From an uncultured Salinimicrobium sp. (GTDB taxonomy: Bacteria > Bacteroidota > Bacteroidia > Flavobacteriales > Flavobacteriaceae): a stretch of DNA of 64,000 nt. Made by a program: the position numbers and the translations under genes. The stretch lies in the NCBI GenBank assembly GCA_946887075.1, contig CAMPKA010000017.1:3379-67378 (forward strand). The letters run 5' to 3'. Numbering within the stretch: position 1 is the stretch's first letter; each line of letters starts with the position of its first letter. The notes under the pieces are model-generated. The model had not been told where the DNA came from. It saw only the letters and a list, made by a program, of their open reading frames with translations, and searched no databases. This document shows, piece by piece, positions 20,622 through 30,147 of this stretch.

Positions 20622-22241
20622 CTACTGATCTGAAACGGAGGTATCTTCGGTTTCGACTTCCTTCACATCGGTTTTTTCTCCCTTTCGGTACGTTGCCCCT
20701 AAGTTAGGACATCCTTGCAAAGTAGCAACGGATTCAAACGGAACTTTTGTTTTGTTATACGTAAAGGTCTCGGCCAGAGTCTTGGCGATGAATCGGTCGC
20801 CGAGATTGATCTCCACATCATCCATAGTGAACTGACAGGGGTGCTCATAGCCGCAGGCATGGGTAATTTCGAGGAGCTCCTTTTTAAAATTGGCGAAATA
20901 GAAATTCACCCGTTCCGCCTTGTCCTTGACGTTAATCCCGGCTTGCAGCCATTTATTCTGTGTGGCAACACCTGTAGGGCAGGTATTGGTGTGACAGGCC
21001 TGAGCCTGGATGCAACCGATACTCAGCATCGCCTCCCTGGCGACGCAGATCACATCTACTCCCATTGCGAATGCCATGGCAGCCTTTGCAGGGAATCCGA
21101 GTTTCCCACTGCCGATAAAGACTGTTCGATCAGTCAGGTCGTAGGACTGGAACAGCTTATAGATATCCGTAAATCCGTAGATCCAGGGCAGTGCCACATG
21201 ATCTGCGAAACTTGGGGGAGCAGCTCCTGTTCCCCCTTCTCCTCCATCAATACTCAGAAAATCGGGACCCCTGTCGGAATCCCTCATGATCTGTGCAAGC
21301 TCCTTCCATTCCTGCTGCTTTCCAATGGCTGCTTTGATACCCACCGGAAGTCCGGTATGTTCCGCAACATCTTCTATGAAATCAACCATTTCCTGCATAT
21401 TGCCGAAAGTGCTGTGCGAGGGAGGTGAAAGGACATCTTTTCCGAGTGGAACGTGACGGATCTCCGAAATTTCCCGGGTTATCTTTGATGCTGGAAGCAC
21501 GCCACCTTTTCCAGGTTTTGCACCCTGGGATAACTTGATCTCGATTGCCCTGATCTCCGGAAAATCCTCACAAAGCTTTACCAGTTTTTCCATGGAAAAG
21601 CTCCCGTCGGGGTTTCTCACTCCAAAGTATCCGGTTCCGATCTGGAAAATCACATCGGCTCCCTTCTGGTGGTAAGGGGACAATCCGCCTTCTCCGGTAT
21701 TGTGAAAAGCATAGGCTTTTTTGCACCCCCGGTTCAGGGATTCAATAGCTTTGGCTGACAGGGATCCAAAGCTCATAGCGGAGACATTGATTACGGAAGC
21801 GGGACGGTATGGTCTTCGCCGCTTGTGATGAAGGCCCATTACTTTGGCACAGGCGACAAAGTTGGGATTCTTCCTATTGGGATGGTTTTCTGGAAGTTTG
21901 AAAGGGATTACAGCATTATTGATGAATATATAATTGACCTCATAGATATCCTGGTCAGTGCCAAAACCTTCATAATTGTTCTCGTTCTTCGAGGAGGCAT
22001 ACACCCAACCCCTTTCTATACGGTTGAAAGGCCGCTCCTCTCGGTTTCCTGCCACGATGTACTGCCGGAGTTCCGGTCCGATGCTTTCCAGCATATACCG
22101 GAAGTGTCCCACCAGGGGAAAATTGTGAAGAATGGTATGTTTTTTATTGATGAAGACGTCATGAATAATGATCAGAACAACGACTATCAGGAGCCAACCC
22201 CACCAGGGAATTTCCCCCAGGAACTGAATTACTTCTTCCAT
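20622..22241 (-). CDS. FMN-binding glutamate synthase family protein, membrane-anchored
   Basis: A 539-residue protein with one N-terminal membrane helix (about 12-30) and then a TIM-barrel domain like the synthase domain of GltB. Typical features are INVSAMSFGSLS, the long glycine-rich FMN region with SIDGGEGGTGAAP, and the iron-sulfur cysteines around ACHTNTCPTG. It lacks the glutamine amidotransferase domain of GltB, so it cannot make glutamate from glutamine alone. Members may act on another 2-oxoglutarate-linked or redox reaction, and the substrate is unknown. A promoter lies at 22259-22288. Confidence 0.88.
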   Translation of the reverse strand: MEEVIQFLGEIPWWGWLLIVVVLIIIHDVFINKKHTILHNFPLVGHFRYMLESIGPELRQYIVAGNREERPFNRIERGWVYASSKNENNYEGFGTDQDIYEVNYIFINNAVIPFKLPENHPNRKNPNFVACAKVMGLHHKRRRPYRPASVINVSAMSFGSLSAKAIESLNRGCKKAYAFHNTGEGGLSPYHQKGADVIFQIGTGYFGVRNPDGSFSMEKLVKLCEDFPEIRAIEIKLSQGAKPGKGGVLPASKITREISEIRHVPLGKDVLSPPSHSTFGNMQEMVDFIEDVAEHTGLPVGIKAAIGKQQEWKELAQIMRDSDRGPDFLSIDGGEGGTGAAPPSFADHVALPWIYGFTDIYKLFQSYDLTDRTVFIGSGKLGFPAKAAMAFAMGVDVICVAREAMLSIGCIQAQACHTNTCPTGVATQNKWLQAGINVKDKAERVNFYFANFKKELLEITHACGYEHPCQFTMDDVEINLGDRFIAKTLAETFTYNKTKVPFESVATLQGCPNLGATYRKGEKTDVKEVETEDTSVSDQ

Positions 22242-22258
22242 AGAAAAACGCTTTTAGG

Positions 22259-22288
22259 AAAAGATACCTTAAAAACGACCTTAGACAA
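22259..22288 (-). promoter_or_regulatory. Promoter of the FMN-protein operon
   Basis: On the minus strand there is TTG at 22286-22288, a 19-nt spacer, then TATCTTTT at 22259-22266, with the last base off consensus. The spacing is ideal. Confidence 0.55.
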
Positions 22289-22415
22289 AATTTTTTCCAT
22301 TAAAGAATTCTAAAAGCAGGCTGCCCTGGGAGAACTAGCCTCGAGAAAGAATCCGGATAACGTTCTGAATTATGAGGCATTTTGGTTATTTTCACGGCAT
22401 TAAAAAGAAAAGGAT

Positions 22416-24740
22416 TTGGAATCGTATTTAACTGGTTTGAATGAGGCTCAGCTTGCTCCGGTATTGCAGAAGGAGGGGCCGATGATCGTCATCGCCGGCG
22501 CGGGTTCAGGTAAGACACGGGTTCTGACATACAGGATTGCTCACCTGATGAGTCAGGGAGTGGATCCCTTCAATATCCTGGCGCTGACCTTTACCAACAA
22601 AGCTGCCCGGGAGATGAAATCCAGGATTGCAGGAATGGTAGGTAACAGTGAGGCTAAAAATCTCTGGATGGGCACCTTCCATTCCATCTTTGCCAAAATG
22701 CTGCGGATTGAGGCGGACAAACTGGGATACCCCCACAACTTTACGATCTATGACACCCAGGATTCCCAACGGCTGATCGCGGCCATTATTAAAGAAATGG
22801 GACTGGATAAGGATGTATATAAGTACAAGCAGATCTATTCCAGGATATCCTCTTTTAAGAATAGCCTGATCACGGTCCGGGCTTATTTCCAGGACCCGGA
22901 GTTGCAGGAAGCCGATGCCATGTCCAAGAAACCCCGAATGGGGGAGATCTATAAAAACTACGTCGACCGCTGCTTCAAGGCAGGGGCCATGGACTTCGAC
23001 GATCTCTTGTTAAAGACCAACGAACTGCTGAACAGGTTTCCCGATGTTCTTCATAAATATCAGAACAGATTCCGATATATTCTGGTAGATGAGTATCAGG
23101 ATACCAATCATTCCCAATACTTGATTGTCAAGGCACTGTCAGACAGATTTCAGAATATTTGCGTGGTAGGTGACGACGCTCAGAGCATATATGCCTTCCG
23201 AGGAGCCAATATCAATAACATCCTGAACTTTCAGCGGGATTATGATGAGGTAAAAACCTACAGACTGGAACAGAATTATCGTTCCACAAAAAATATTGTG
23301 GAGGCTGCGAATTCAATTATAGAAAAGAACAAGACCCGTCTTGAGAAGGTCGTCTGGACCGCCAACGATGAAGGGTCGAAGATTGTGGTAAACCGCCTGA
23401 TTAACGACGGCGAAGAAGGCAGGTTTGTCGCGAGCTCCATTTTTGAGAATAAAATGGAAAAGCAGCTTAGGAACAGGGATTTCGCCATCCTCTACAGGAC
23501 CAATGCCCAGAGCCGGGCTATGGAAGACGCCCTGAGGAAGAAAGATATCCCGTATCGGATCTATGGGGGCTTGTCCTTCTACCAGAGAAAGGAGATCAAA
23601 GACGTATTGGCCTACCTGCGGCTCATCCTGAATCCGAAGGATGAGGAGGCACTAAAACGGGTCATCAATTATCCTGCGCGGGGAATCGGGCAGACGACCA
23701 TCGACCGGTTGAGCATTGCAGCCAACGAGTTCAAAAGGTCGCTCTTCGAAGTAATTGAAAATCTTGATCATCTCGACCTGAAGATCACCAGGGGGACAAG
23801 AAACAAACTGGAGAACTTTGCGAATATGATCCGGAGTTTCCAGATTCTCAACCAGAAATCAGATGCCTTTACTGTGGCGGAAACCGTAGCAAGAAAAACC
23901 GGCCTGCTGCAAGAGCTAAAAAAGGATGGAACCCCGGAAGGCATTGCCCGGATCGAGAATATAGAGGAACTTTTGAACGGAATCCGGGATTTCGTGGAAG
24001 GTCAGAAGGAATTATCTGACTCAACTGGTTCTCTTTCAGAATTTCTCGAAGAGGTCGCCCTGGCAACCGATATGGACAACGACAAGGGAGACGAGGATCG
24101 GGTAGCACTGATGACCATTCATCTCGCAAAAGGTCTTGAATTCCCCTATGTTTATATCGTTGGGATGGAGGAGGATCTTTTCCCCTCTGCCATGAGCATG
24201 AATTCCAGAAGCGAGATAGAAGAAGAGAGAAGGCTCTTTTATGTAGCTTTGACACGGGCGGAACAACAAGCCTATCTCACCTATACCCAATCCCGATACC
24301 GGTGGGGGAAATTGGTTGATGCGGAACCCAGTCGCTTTATAGAAGAGATTGATGCCGCTTACCTGGACTTTATGATACCCCAGGACGATTATAAATACAG
24401 ACCGCTTATAGACGCGGACATCTTTGGAGAGGTGGATAAAAGCAAATTCCGACAGCAGAAGCCGGTCAATGGCACTCCGCCGCCATCTCACAAACCCACT
24501 GAGGAGCAGTTGAGAAAACTAAGAAAATTGAAACCGGCGGGTGGGGAGGCAGAAGCGCCGGATAACACCCAGTCCGTTCAGCTAAAGGCCGGGGATGAAG
24601 TGGAACATATGAGATTTGGAAGGGGGAAGGTGTTGAGTGTAGAAGGCATCGGAAGGGACAAGAAAGCGGAAATCGACTTTCAATCAGACGGAATCAAGAA
24701 ACTGCTTTTAAAATTCGCCAAGCTTAAACTTTTATCTTAA
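22416..24740 (+). CDS. uvrD: UvrD/PcrA-type 3'-5' DNA helicase
   Basis: A superfamily 1A helicase of 774 residues acting in nucleotide excision and mismatch repair and in clearing RecA or transcription complexes. It has the Q motif LNEAQ (8-12), Walker A GAGSGKT (28-34), DEYQDTN, GDDAQSIYAFRGA, QNYRSTKNI, and the C-terminal VALTRAEQ motif. The final 60 residues form a tudor-like tail found in PcrA/UvrD. The start is TTG at 22416, with AAAAGGA just upstream. The next in-frame Met lies inside the Q-motif/Walker A region and would truncate the fold. Confidence 0.95.
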   Translation: MESYLTGLNEAQLAPVLQKEGPMIVIAGAGSGKTRVLTYRIAHLMSQGVDPFNILALTFTNKAAREMKSRIAGMVGNSEAKNLWMGTFHSIFAKMLRIEADKLGYPHNFTIYDTQDSQRLIAAIIKEMGLDKDVYKYKQIYSRISSFKNSLITVRAYFQDPELQEADAMSKKPRMGEIYKNYVDRCFKAGAMDFDDLLLKTNELLNRFPDVLHKYQNRFRYILVDEYQDTNHSQYLIVKALSDRFQNICVVGDDAQSIYAFRGANINNILNFQRDYDEVKTYRLEQNYRSTKNIVEAANSIIEKNKTRLEKVVWTANDEGSKIVVNRLINDGEEGRFVASSIFENKMEKQLRNRDFAILYRTNAQSRAMEDALRKKDIPYRIYGGLSFYQRKEIKDVLAYLRLILNPKDEEALKRVINYPARGIGQTTIDRLSIAANEFKRSLFEVIENLDHLDLKITRGTRNKLENFANMIRSFQILNQKSDAFTVAETVARKTGLLQELKKDGTPEGIARIENIEELLNGIRDFVEGQKELSDSTGSLSEFLEEVALATDMDNDKGDEDRVALMTIHLAKGLEFPYVYIVGMEEDLFPSAMSMNSRSEIEEERRLFYVALTRAEQQAYLTYTQSRYRWGKLVDAEPSRFIEEIDAAYLDFMIPQDDYKYRPLIDADIFGEVDKSKFRQQKPVNGTPPPSHKPTEEQLRKLRKLKPAGGEAEAPDNTQSVQLKAGDEVEHMRFGRGKVLSVEGIGRDKKAEIDFQSDGIKKLLLKFAKLKLLS

Positions 24741-24821
24741 CGGCCACGTACTCTGATTTTTGAAATGCCGGTTTTGGATGATGTTCTTTTTTCGTAAATT
24801 TTAGACTAAAATAAACCGACC

Positions 24822-25442
24822 ATGGCAGAATTGATCAGAATCTATGACGAGAATCCCAATCCACGGGAAATCAATAAAATTGTAAAAGCCCTGAGAGATG
24901 GGGCTTTGATCATTTACCCTACTGACACGGTCTATGGATTGGGCTGTGATATCACCAACACCTCCGCTTTGGAACGGATAGCCCAGGTAAGAGGGGTTAA
25001 GCTGGAGAAAGCCAATTTCTCCTTTATTTGTCATGATCTCAGTAATCTCTCGGACTACGTCCGCCAGATCGATACTCAGACCTTCAAAATCCTGAAGCGC
25101 TGCCTGCCGGGACCCTATACTTTCATATTGCCGGGCAACAACAACCTGCCGAACGTGTTCAAAAAGAAGAAGACAGTCGGAATCAGGATTCCTGATAACA
25201 ATATCTGTAGAAGTCTTGTAAAAGAACTAGGCAATCCCATTGTTTCCACTTCCATAAGGGATGACGATGAGGTGGTGGAATACACCACGGATCCTGAGCT
25301 TATTTTTGAAAAGTGGGAGAAAAAGGTGGATTTTGTGATCGATGGGGGTTACGGGGACAACATTCCATCTACGGTAATTGATCTGACCACTGCTGAACCT
25401 GAGGTGATCAGGGAGGGTAAGGGAAGTGTGGAGATACTTTAG
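24822..25442 (+). CDS. YrdC/Sua5-family threonylcarbamoyl-AMP synthase-like protein
   Basis: A 206-residue single-domain protein of the YrdC/Sua5/YciO family. True Sua5/TsaC makes threonylcarbamoyl-AMP for t6A37 modification of tRNAs. The fold's hallmarks are present: IYPTDTVYGLGCD (30-42) and the RIPDNNICRSL segment near 128. The variant resembles the YciO branch, so activity as the main tRNA enzyme is inferred rather than shown. Its last codons overlap by 4 bp the convergent metalloprotease gene. Confidence 0.86.
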   Translation: MAELIRIYDENPNPREINKIVKALRDGALIIYPTDTVYGLGCDITNTSALERIAQVRGVKLEKANFSFICHDLSNLSDYVRQIDTQTFKILKRCLPGPYTFILPGNNNLPNVFKKKKTVGIRIPDNNICRSLVKELGNPIVSTSIRDDDEVVEYTTDPELIFEKWEKKVDFVIDGGYGDNIPSTVIDLTTAEPEVIREGKGSVEIL

Positions 25443-26527
25443 CCAAGAATTCGCGGGAGTGCCATCAGAAACTGCAGATGAACCTCCTCTGCTGAGAGGA
25501 TGTGCCCTTTCCGCTGCATCTCCTGAGTGAGAAGATAACCTGCGTACGCGGCTTTCTGCCTCTGAGCAGGAGTTCCGTGATGGTATTCGAAGTCAAAGGA
25601 ACAGTCCCCGGCCTGGTAAAATACCTCTAGGAAATCATTGACCCGTTTCCAGTTATAAGTTGCCCCTCGTTTGTGAGTAAGGTAATAAGCAGCAAAGAAA
25701 TCAGCTTCGAGTTCAAGGAGACGTGCTTTTTCAGGTTCTGTTTCAAAAGCGTCTTCAGAATACCAGGAGTCAAAAAAGTTAATCTGGATCTGATGCGCCC
25801 ATTCATGAGCCAGGATGGACGTCCACACGACCTCCTGATCGATTCCGGTTCCCGAAAACAGGGCTACAAGTCCGTCACCCAATACAATAAGGTCCTTTGT
25901 CGTGGCGAATGCATCGATGGCGAAGAAAGGGGATTCCGGCAATTGTGTAGAAAGCTGGTTCACCTGAAGATAGAACTCCACCTGTTCATATAGTTCTTCT
26001 TTGGATGCCACATCTGCTTTCAGCCTCCATAATATTTCCACCAGGGCCTCCGGATCATTCAAGGTATGGGTGTGTTGCCCATGGATCCGGATTTCCCCGG
26101 GCATATCCCAGAATTGTTCCAGATCCCTTTTTACCTTCTGAATCAGATGGGTATATTCCCCTTCTCCTCCGAAATATTCACCACCTATTCCAAAAACGGC
26201 AGCAAAGTAGTTCAGGTTCTGGTAGAGTTCAAGATGGTCGACCGCAAGCTGGTCAGTTGCCAAAAGGGTAAGTTCCTTCCATAACAGATCCGAAAATTCC
26301 GTTGCTCCACATTCCGCGTTTTCAAGAGGCGCGAGGACGACTTCTTTTAAATTCCGACCCGGTGATCCGGCCTGTGCTGGCAGGGCTGAGCGGCTGTTCC
26401 CTCTGGTTTGAAAATTCTCAGAAAACAGTGATGGGTCCCTGGGTTCCTCGAACTCCTCCTGCTGACAGGAAAGGATCAGGGAGCTAAGCACACAACATAT
26501 AGCAATCTTGAAGCAGGTTTTTTTCAC
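25439..26527 (-). CDS. Putative zinc metalloprotease lipoprotein
   Basis: A 362-residue lipoprotein with lipobox LILSC (Cys21). The zinc-binding HEWAH motif is at His241, Glu242 and His245 (ILAHEWAHQIQ). Downstream acids in ARLLELEADFF (about 268-278) are candidates for the third ligand, which together resemble a gluzincin site. The rest of the protein is not recognised. It is expected to work outside the cytoplasm on peptides. Catalysis is inferred from the motif only. Confidence 0.75.
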   Translation of the reverse strand: MKKTCFKIAICCVLSSLILSCQQEEFEEPRDPSLFSENFQTRGNSRSALPAQAGSPGRNLKEVVLAPLENAECGATEFSDLLWKELTLLATDQLAVDHLELYQNLNYFAAVFGIGGEYFGGEGEYTHLIQKVKRDLEQFWDMPGEIRIHGQHTHTLNDPEALVEILWRLKADVASKEELYEQVEFYLQVNQLSTQLPESPFFAIDAFATTKDLIVLGDGLVALFSGTGIDQEVVWTSILAHEWAHQIQINFFDSWYSEDAFETEPEKARLLELEADFFAAYYLTHKRGATYNWKRVNDFLEVFYQAGDCSFDFEYHHGTPAQRQKAAYAGYLLTQEMQRKGHILSAEEVHLQFLMALPRILG

Positions 26528-26607
26528 AGCAGTAAATTTGAGGGGGGAAAAGGTAAGATAGCCAAATGCCGTGAAAGAGAATGATAAAGATGTTATAATT
26601 AAAACCT

Positions 26608-26634
26608 AAAAAGCCCGGCATATCTGCCAGGCTT
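26608..26634 (-). terminator. Intrinsic terminator after the OmpA-like gene
   Basis: A 10-bp stem with one mismatch (AAGCCCGGCA at 26611-26620 with TGCCAGGCTT at 26625-26634), a 4-nt loop, and a T-run on the minus strand. Confidence 0.8.
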
Positions 26635-26659
26635 TCAGGTAATTATATAAATTATAATA

Positions 26660-27493
26660 TTATTTTGCTTCCTCGAGCCCTTCTTCAATTAGTCCGAAGA
26701 ACTGGTCGAGTTTTGGTAGGATCACAATTCTTGTCCTTCTGTTTTTCGCACGACCTTCCGCGGTCTCATTTGTGGCAACAGGGACATAATAGCTTCTACC
26801 GGCAGCTGTCATTCTCTGCGGTTCTACACCGAATTCTTCCTGAAGCACTCTCACAACAGAGGTCGCTCGTTTTACAGAAAGGTCCCAGTTATCCTGGAGT
26901 ACGGCGTTTCTTATCGGCTGATCATCGGTATGACCTTCGACCATAAATTCGATTTCCGGTCTGCTCTTGACAACTTGTGCCACCTTTCCAAGCACTTCCA
27001 TGGCGCGTGGTGAGATGTTATACTTTCCGCTGTCGAACAGGAGCTTATCAGAAATCGACACGTAAACCACTCCTTTTTCTACGTTGATTTGGATATCCTC
27101 GTCGTTAAGGTTACCCAGTGCCCCTTTAAGGCTGGTAACGAGCGCAAGGGTAACGGAATCCTTCTTATTGATGGCATCCTGCATACGCTGGATCTTCAGG
27201 TCTTTCTCTTTGATGCTTTCCAGGGAACGTTCAAGGTTTTCAGCTTCCTTCTTGGAAAGTGTAGCAAGATCTCCCACATTGTTAAGCAAGGCTGAATTCT
27301 GATTGCTTAACTGGTTGATCTGCGCGTTCAGTCTGTCCTTGTCCTCAAGACAGGCATTGAGCTTAACCGTGGCAGTGTTCAACTGGTCCTGGGTTTCTTG
27401 TTGCAAAGCCTCAAGCTCAGCGTATTTCTTCTTCGAAACGCAGGAAGATAGAAGTAGGGCCGCCATAGCCGTCAAAAGCATGATTTTCTTCAT
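26660..27493 (-). CDS. OmpA-family peptidoglycan-binding lipoprotein
   Basis: A 277-residue lipoprotein with lipobox LLSSC (Cys18). A long heptad-rich coiled coil (about 22-115) leads to a C-terminal OmpA/MotB-like domain (about 150-265) with the peptidoglycan motif FMVEGHTDDQPI and the closing NRRTRIVILP. It likely tethers the outer membrane to the cell wall. A perfect -7 box lies at 27526-27533 and a terminator follows, so it is a single transcription unit. Confidence 0.92.
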   Translation of the reverse strand: MKKIMLLTAMAALLLSSCVSKKKYAELEALQQETQDQLNTATVKLNACLEDKDRLNAQINQLSNQNSALLNNVGDLATLSKKEAENLERSLESIKEKDLKIQRMQDAINKKDSVTLALVTSLKGALGNLNDEDIQINVEKGVVYVSISDKLLFDSGKYNISPRAMEVLGKVAQVVKSRPEIEFMVEGHTDDQPIRNAVLQDNWDLSVKRATSVVRVLQEEFGVEPQRMTAAGRSYYVPVATNETAEGRAKNRRTRIVILPKLDQFFGLIEEGLEEAK

Positions 27494-27525
27494 AGTTCTT
27501 AATTGTGGTGTTAAAATTGACTTTT

Positions 27526-27533
27526 CAAAAATA
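27526..27533 (-). promoter_or_regulatory. -7 promoter element of the OmpA-like gene
   Basis: The minus strand reads TATTTTTG, a perfect TAnnTTTG box, with a leader of about 28 nt. Confidence 0.5.
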
Positions 27534-27584
27534 CAAAAACTGGGTTCTCTGCGAAATAAAACTTCATTTATTATAGAGGTATTT

Positions 27585-28577
27585 TTAGAGTTTGCTGAAG
27601 ATCTTCTTCTTTTTGAGGAAGTAAAGCTGGAGAATACTTGTCCGGTGGTAATAATCTTTTCGCTTCACAATTGTTCCTCTCCGTCGGTACATCAGGCTAA
27701 AATTTCCATAAAAGCTGAAATGCGCCCTTATTACGGCAAGGCAGTGTTCAGGCTTCCCATCCGCCAGGAATTTCAGTCCCGCAAGGCCATCCAGAAACAG
27801 CCTGGAGGCGATGATCAGCCAGAGCCTTTCCGACGGAAGGTTCTTTACCAGGGTGTACAGGTTGTTTCGGAAATTCAGGAAGGTCTTTTGCGGGGATTGA
27901 TGTTCAAGGGTGCCTCCTCCGAGATGGTATACTGTGGAAAAACCCGATGTCATGACGAGGAGTTTCAAATTGAAGAATCTCCAGCAGAGGTCTATTTCTT
28001 CCTGGTGTGCAAAAAAATCCTCATCAAATCCTCCTGCCTTTTCGAAGGCTTCCCTTCGAAGGCCCAGGCAGGCCCCGCTTGCCCAGAACACCTCTGAACT
28101 CTGATCATATTGTCCGTGGTCCTGCTCCAGGGTCTCGAAAATTCTTCCCTTGCAATAGGGATAGCCGAACTGGTCCAGGAATCCTCCGGCAGCCCCAGCA
28201 TATTCGAAGAGATGTTTCCTTTTGTAATCCATGATTTTCGGCTGGACCGCTGCCACTTTCGAATTCTTTCTGAATTCCTCCTCCAGGGGCGCAAGCCATC
28301 CGGGGGTAACCGCAACATCCGAGTTGAGTAATATCAGGATGTCCTCCTTTAAATTCCGCAGCGCGTCATTGTATCCCTTGGCGAAACCTCCATTTATCCT
28401 GTTCTGAATGATCTTTATCCGGGGATACTGGTATTGCAGGAAAGCAACCGAATCATCGGTCGAGGCATTATCTGCAACATAAATTTCTGCCTCCGCAGAG
28501 CATTCAACCACCGAAGGAAGGAATTGCTCCAGAAGCTTTCTCCCGTTCCAGTTCAGGATGACAACTGCTGTTTTCAC
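27585..28577 (-). CDS. Glycosyltransferase family 2
   Basis: A 330-residue GT-A fold enzyme that transfers a sugar from a nucleotide donor to an envelope acceptor such as polysaccharide or lipid. Visible motifs are VVILNWNG (5-12), the nucleotide site VADNASTDDS (34-43), the metal-site LLNSDV, and HQEEIDLCWR for the acceptor region. The donor and acceptor are unknown. It stands alone, with no other polysaccharide gene next to it. A short hydrophobic C-terminal part may sit on the membrane. Confidence 0.92.
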   Translation of the reverse strand: MKTAVVILNWNGRKLLEQFLPSVVECSAEAEIYVADNASTDDSVAFLQYQYPRIKIIQNRINGGFAKGYNDALRNLKEDILILLNSDVAVTPGWLAPLEEEFRKNSKVAAVQPKIMDYKRKHLFEYAGAAGGFLDQFGYPYCKGRIFETLEQDHGQYDQSSEVFWASGACLGLRREAFEKAGGFDEDFFAHQEEIDLCWRFFNLKLLVMTSGFSTVYHLGGGTLEHQSPQKTFLNFRNNLYTLVKNLPSERLWLIIASRLFLDGLAGLKFLADGKPEHCLAVIRAHFSFYGNFSLMYRRRGTIVKRKDYYHRTSILQLYFLKKKKIFSKL

Positions 28578-28641
28578 GGGGCCAAATTAAAGGAAAATAG
28601 AGAAGATAGGAAGGAAAAAATCTCCTGGAAGTGAGATCAGG

Positions 28642-29085
28642 TCAATCCCAGGCTGGGAGATCCCGAAGAAATATGTATTCTTTTTTTTGATAATCCATCT
28701 GACAGAAAAAATGGTCGATCCCGTTGGTTACCATCAGGAAGCGCGCCTGGAAAGCGAGATTATAACGCGCGATCTGGTCGAAAGTGTCCTGGGTGATTGG
28801 AACATGGGGAGCCTTACATTCCACAAGAAGATGGACCTTTCCCTGTGGGGTAAAGGCCACGATATCGTAACGCTTGGTGAGGTCGTGCAGGATGAGTTTC
28901 TTCTCAACGTTGAGCAGGCTCTTAGGAAAACCTTTTTCCGATAACAGGAATTGTACGACATGCTGCCGGACCCATTCTTCCGGGGTCAGATGAACAAATT
29001 TTTTTCTAAGGTCGTCAAAAACGGCTATTTTATTTTGTCTATTTTTGAACCTGAACGGATACCTGGGGAAATTCAACGGACGCAT
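28642..29085 (-). CDS. Stand-alone HsdR_N-like nuclease-fold protein
   Basis: A 147-residue protein with a type I restriction enzyme R-subunit N-terminal domain. The PD-(D/E)xK core is visible as KRYDIVAF ... VHLLVECKAP. No helicase or methylase partner is nearby, so it is not a complete restriction enzyme. Such orphans are widespread in Bacteroidota and may act in DNA repair. A perfect -7 box (29089-29096) lies 3 bases above this ATG, which argues against the longer frame to 29160. Confidence 0.8.
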   Translation of the reverse strand: MRPLNFPRYPFRFKNRQNKIAVFDDLRKKFVHLTPEEWVRQHVVQFLLSEKGFPKSLLNVEKKLILHDLTKRYDIVAFTPQGKVHLLVECKAPHVPITQDTFDQIARYNLAFQARFLMVTNGIDHFFCQMDYQKKEYIFLRDLPAWD

Positions 29086-29088
29086 GAT

Positions 29089-29096
29089 CAAAAATA
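29089..29096 (-). promoter_or_regulatory. -7 promoter element, leaderless
   Basis: The minus strand reads TATTTTTG, ending 3 bases before the ATG at 29085. The expected start site falls on the start codon. Confidence 0.5.
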
Positions 29097-29142
29097 CCCA
29101 TTTTTGCGATAACCTTCTTTGCCATAAATTCAAGGCACAACG

Positions 29143-30147
29143 ATGACTGAAGCTCAACAAATAATTGCCAGCATTCGGAAAGGGAAGGTCAGTCCGATTT
29201 TCTTTCTCTCAGGGGAAGAACCCTACTTCATCGACAGCATTTCCGATTTCATTGAACAGAACCTTCTTCGCGAGGAAGAGAAAGGTTTCAACCAGATGAT
29301 CATGTATGGCCGGGATGCCACGGTAGAGGAAATCATTGCCAACGCCAAAAGGTTTCCGATGATGGCCGACCATCAGGTGATCATCGTAAAAGAAGCCCAG
29401 GAACTTTCCAGAAGCATCGAAAATCTGACCCCTTATGCTGAAAATCCACAACCGACCACAGTTCTGGTCATCTGTTATAAATACAAGAAATTAGACAAGC
29501 GAAAGAAATTGTATAAGGCATTGCAGCAGCAGGGCGTGGTCTATGAGAACAAAAAATTATATGAAAGTCAGGTTTCAGAGTGGATCCGGAAGGAGATGCA
29601 GGAACGAAATCTCAAATGTGCGCCCAAAGCTGCTCAGATGCTGGTGGAATTCCTAGGAAATGACCTGGGCAGAATAGACAATGAGATCAGGAAGTTGCAG
29701 GTGGTCTGTCCCGAGGGATCCACGATCGGACCCGAGGTCATAGAAGAGAATATCGGGATCAGTAAGGAATTCAACAATTTTGAACTCTGTAATGCCATCG
29801 GGGGGAGGGAAAGCTATCGTGCTCACAGAATTGTGCAGTATTTCTCCCAAAATCCCAAGGACAATCCACTTGTGGTTACGATTTCCCTGTTGTTCAATTT
29901 CTTCATTCGTGTCCAGCAATATCATATACTAAAGGATAAAAGCAAAGCAAACGCGGCAAGAGCTTTAAAGGTCAGTCCCTACTTCGTCGGAGACTATATA
30001 ACGGCTGCCAGAAATTTCCCCCTTAAGAAGGTCAGTCAGATTATCTCTTTTCTGAGAGAAGCTGACGTCCGGGGAAAAGGGGTGGGTGCCGCCAACGTTC
30101 ATCAGGGAGATTTATTAAAGGAACTCCTGGTAAAAATCATGGCATAG
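29143..30147 (+). CDS. holA: DNA polymerase III subunit delta
   Basis: The delta subunit of the clamp loader, which opens the beta sliding clamp. It is 334 residues, the family's usual size. The N-terminal region has the delta pattern FFLSGEEPYFID. A domain like the AAA+ fold without a working P-loop follows, and the collar domain closes the C-terminus. The stop TAG directly abuts the menA ATG, so the two are probably co-transcribed and coupled. Confidence 0.93.
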   Translation: MTEAQQIIASIRKGKVSPIFFLSGEEPYFIDSISDFIEQNLLREEEKGFNQMIMYGRDATVEEIIANAKRFPMMADHQVIIVKEAQELSRSIENLTPYAENPQPTTVLVICYKYKKLDKRKKLYKALQQQGVVYENKKLYESQVSEWIRKEMQERNLKCAPKAAQMLVEFLGNDLGRIDNEIRKLQVVCPEGSTIGPEVIEENIGISKEFNNFELCNAIGGRESYRAHRIVQYFSQNPKDNPLVVTISLLFNFFIRVQQYHILKDKSKANAARALKVSPYFVGDYITAARNFPLKKVSQIISFLREADVRGKGVGAANVHQGDLLKELLVKIMA

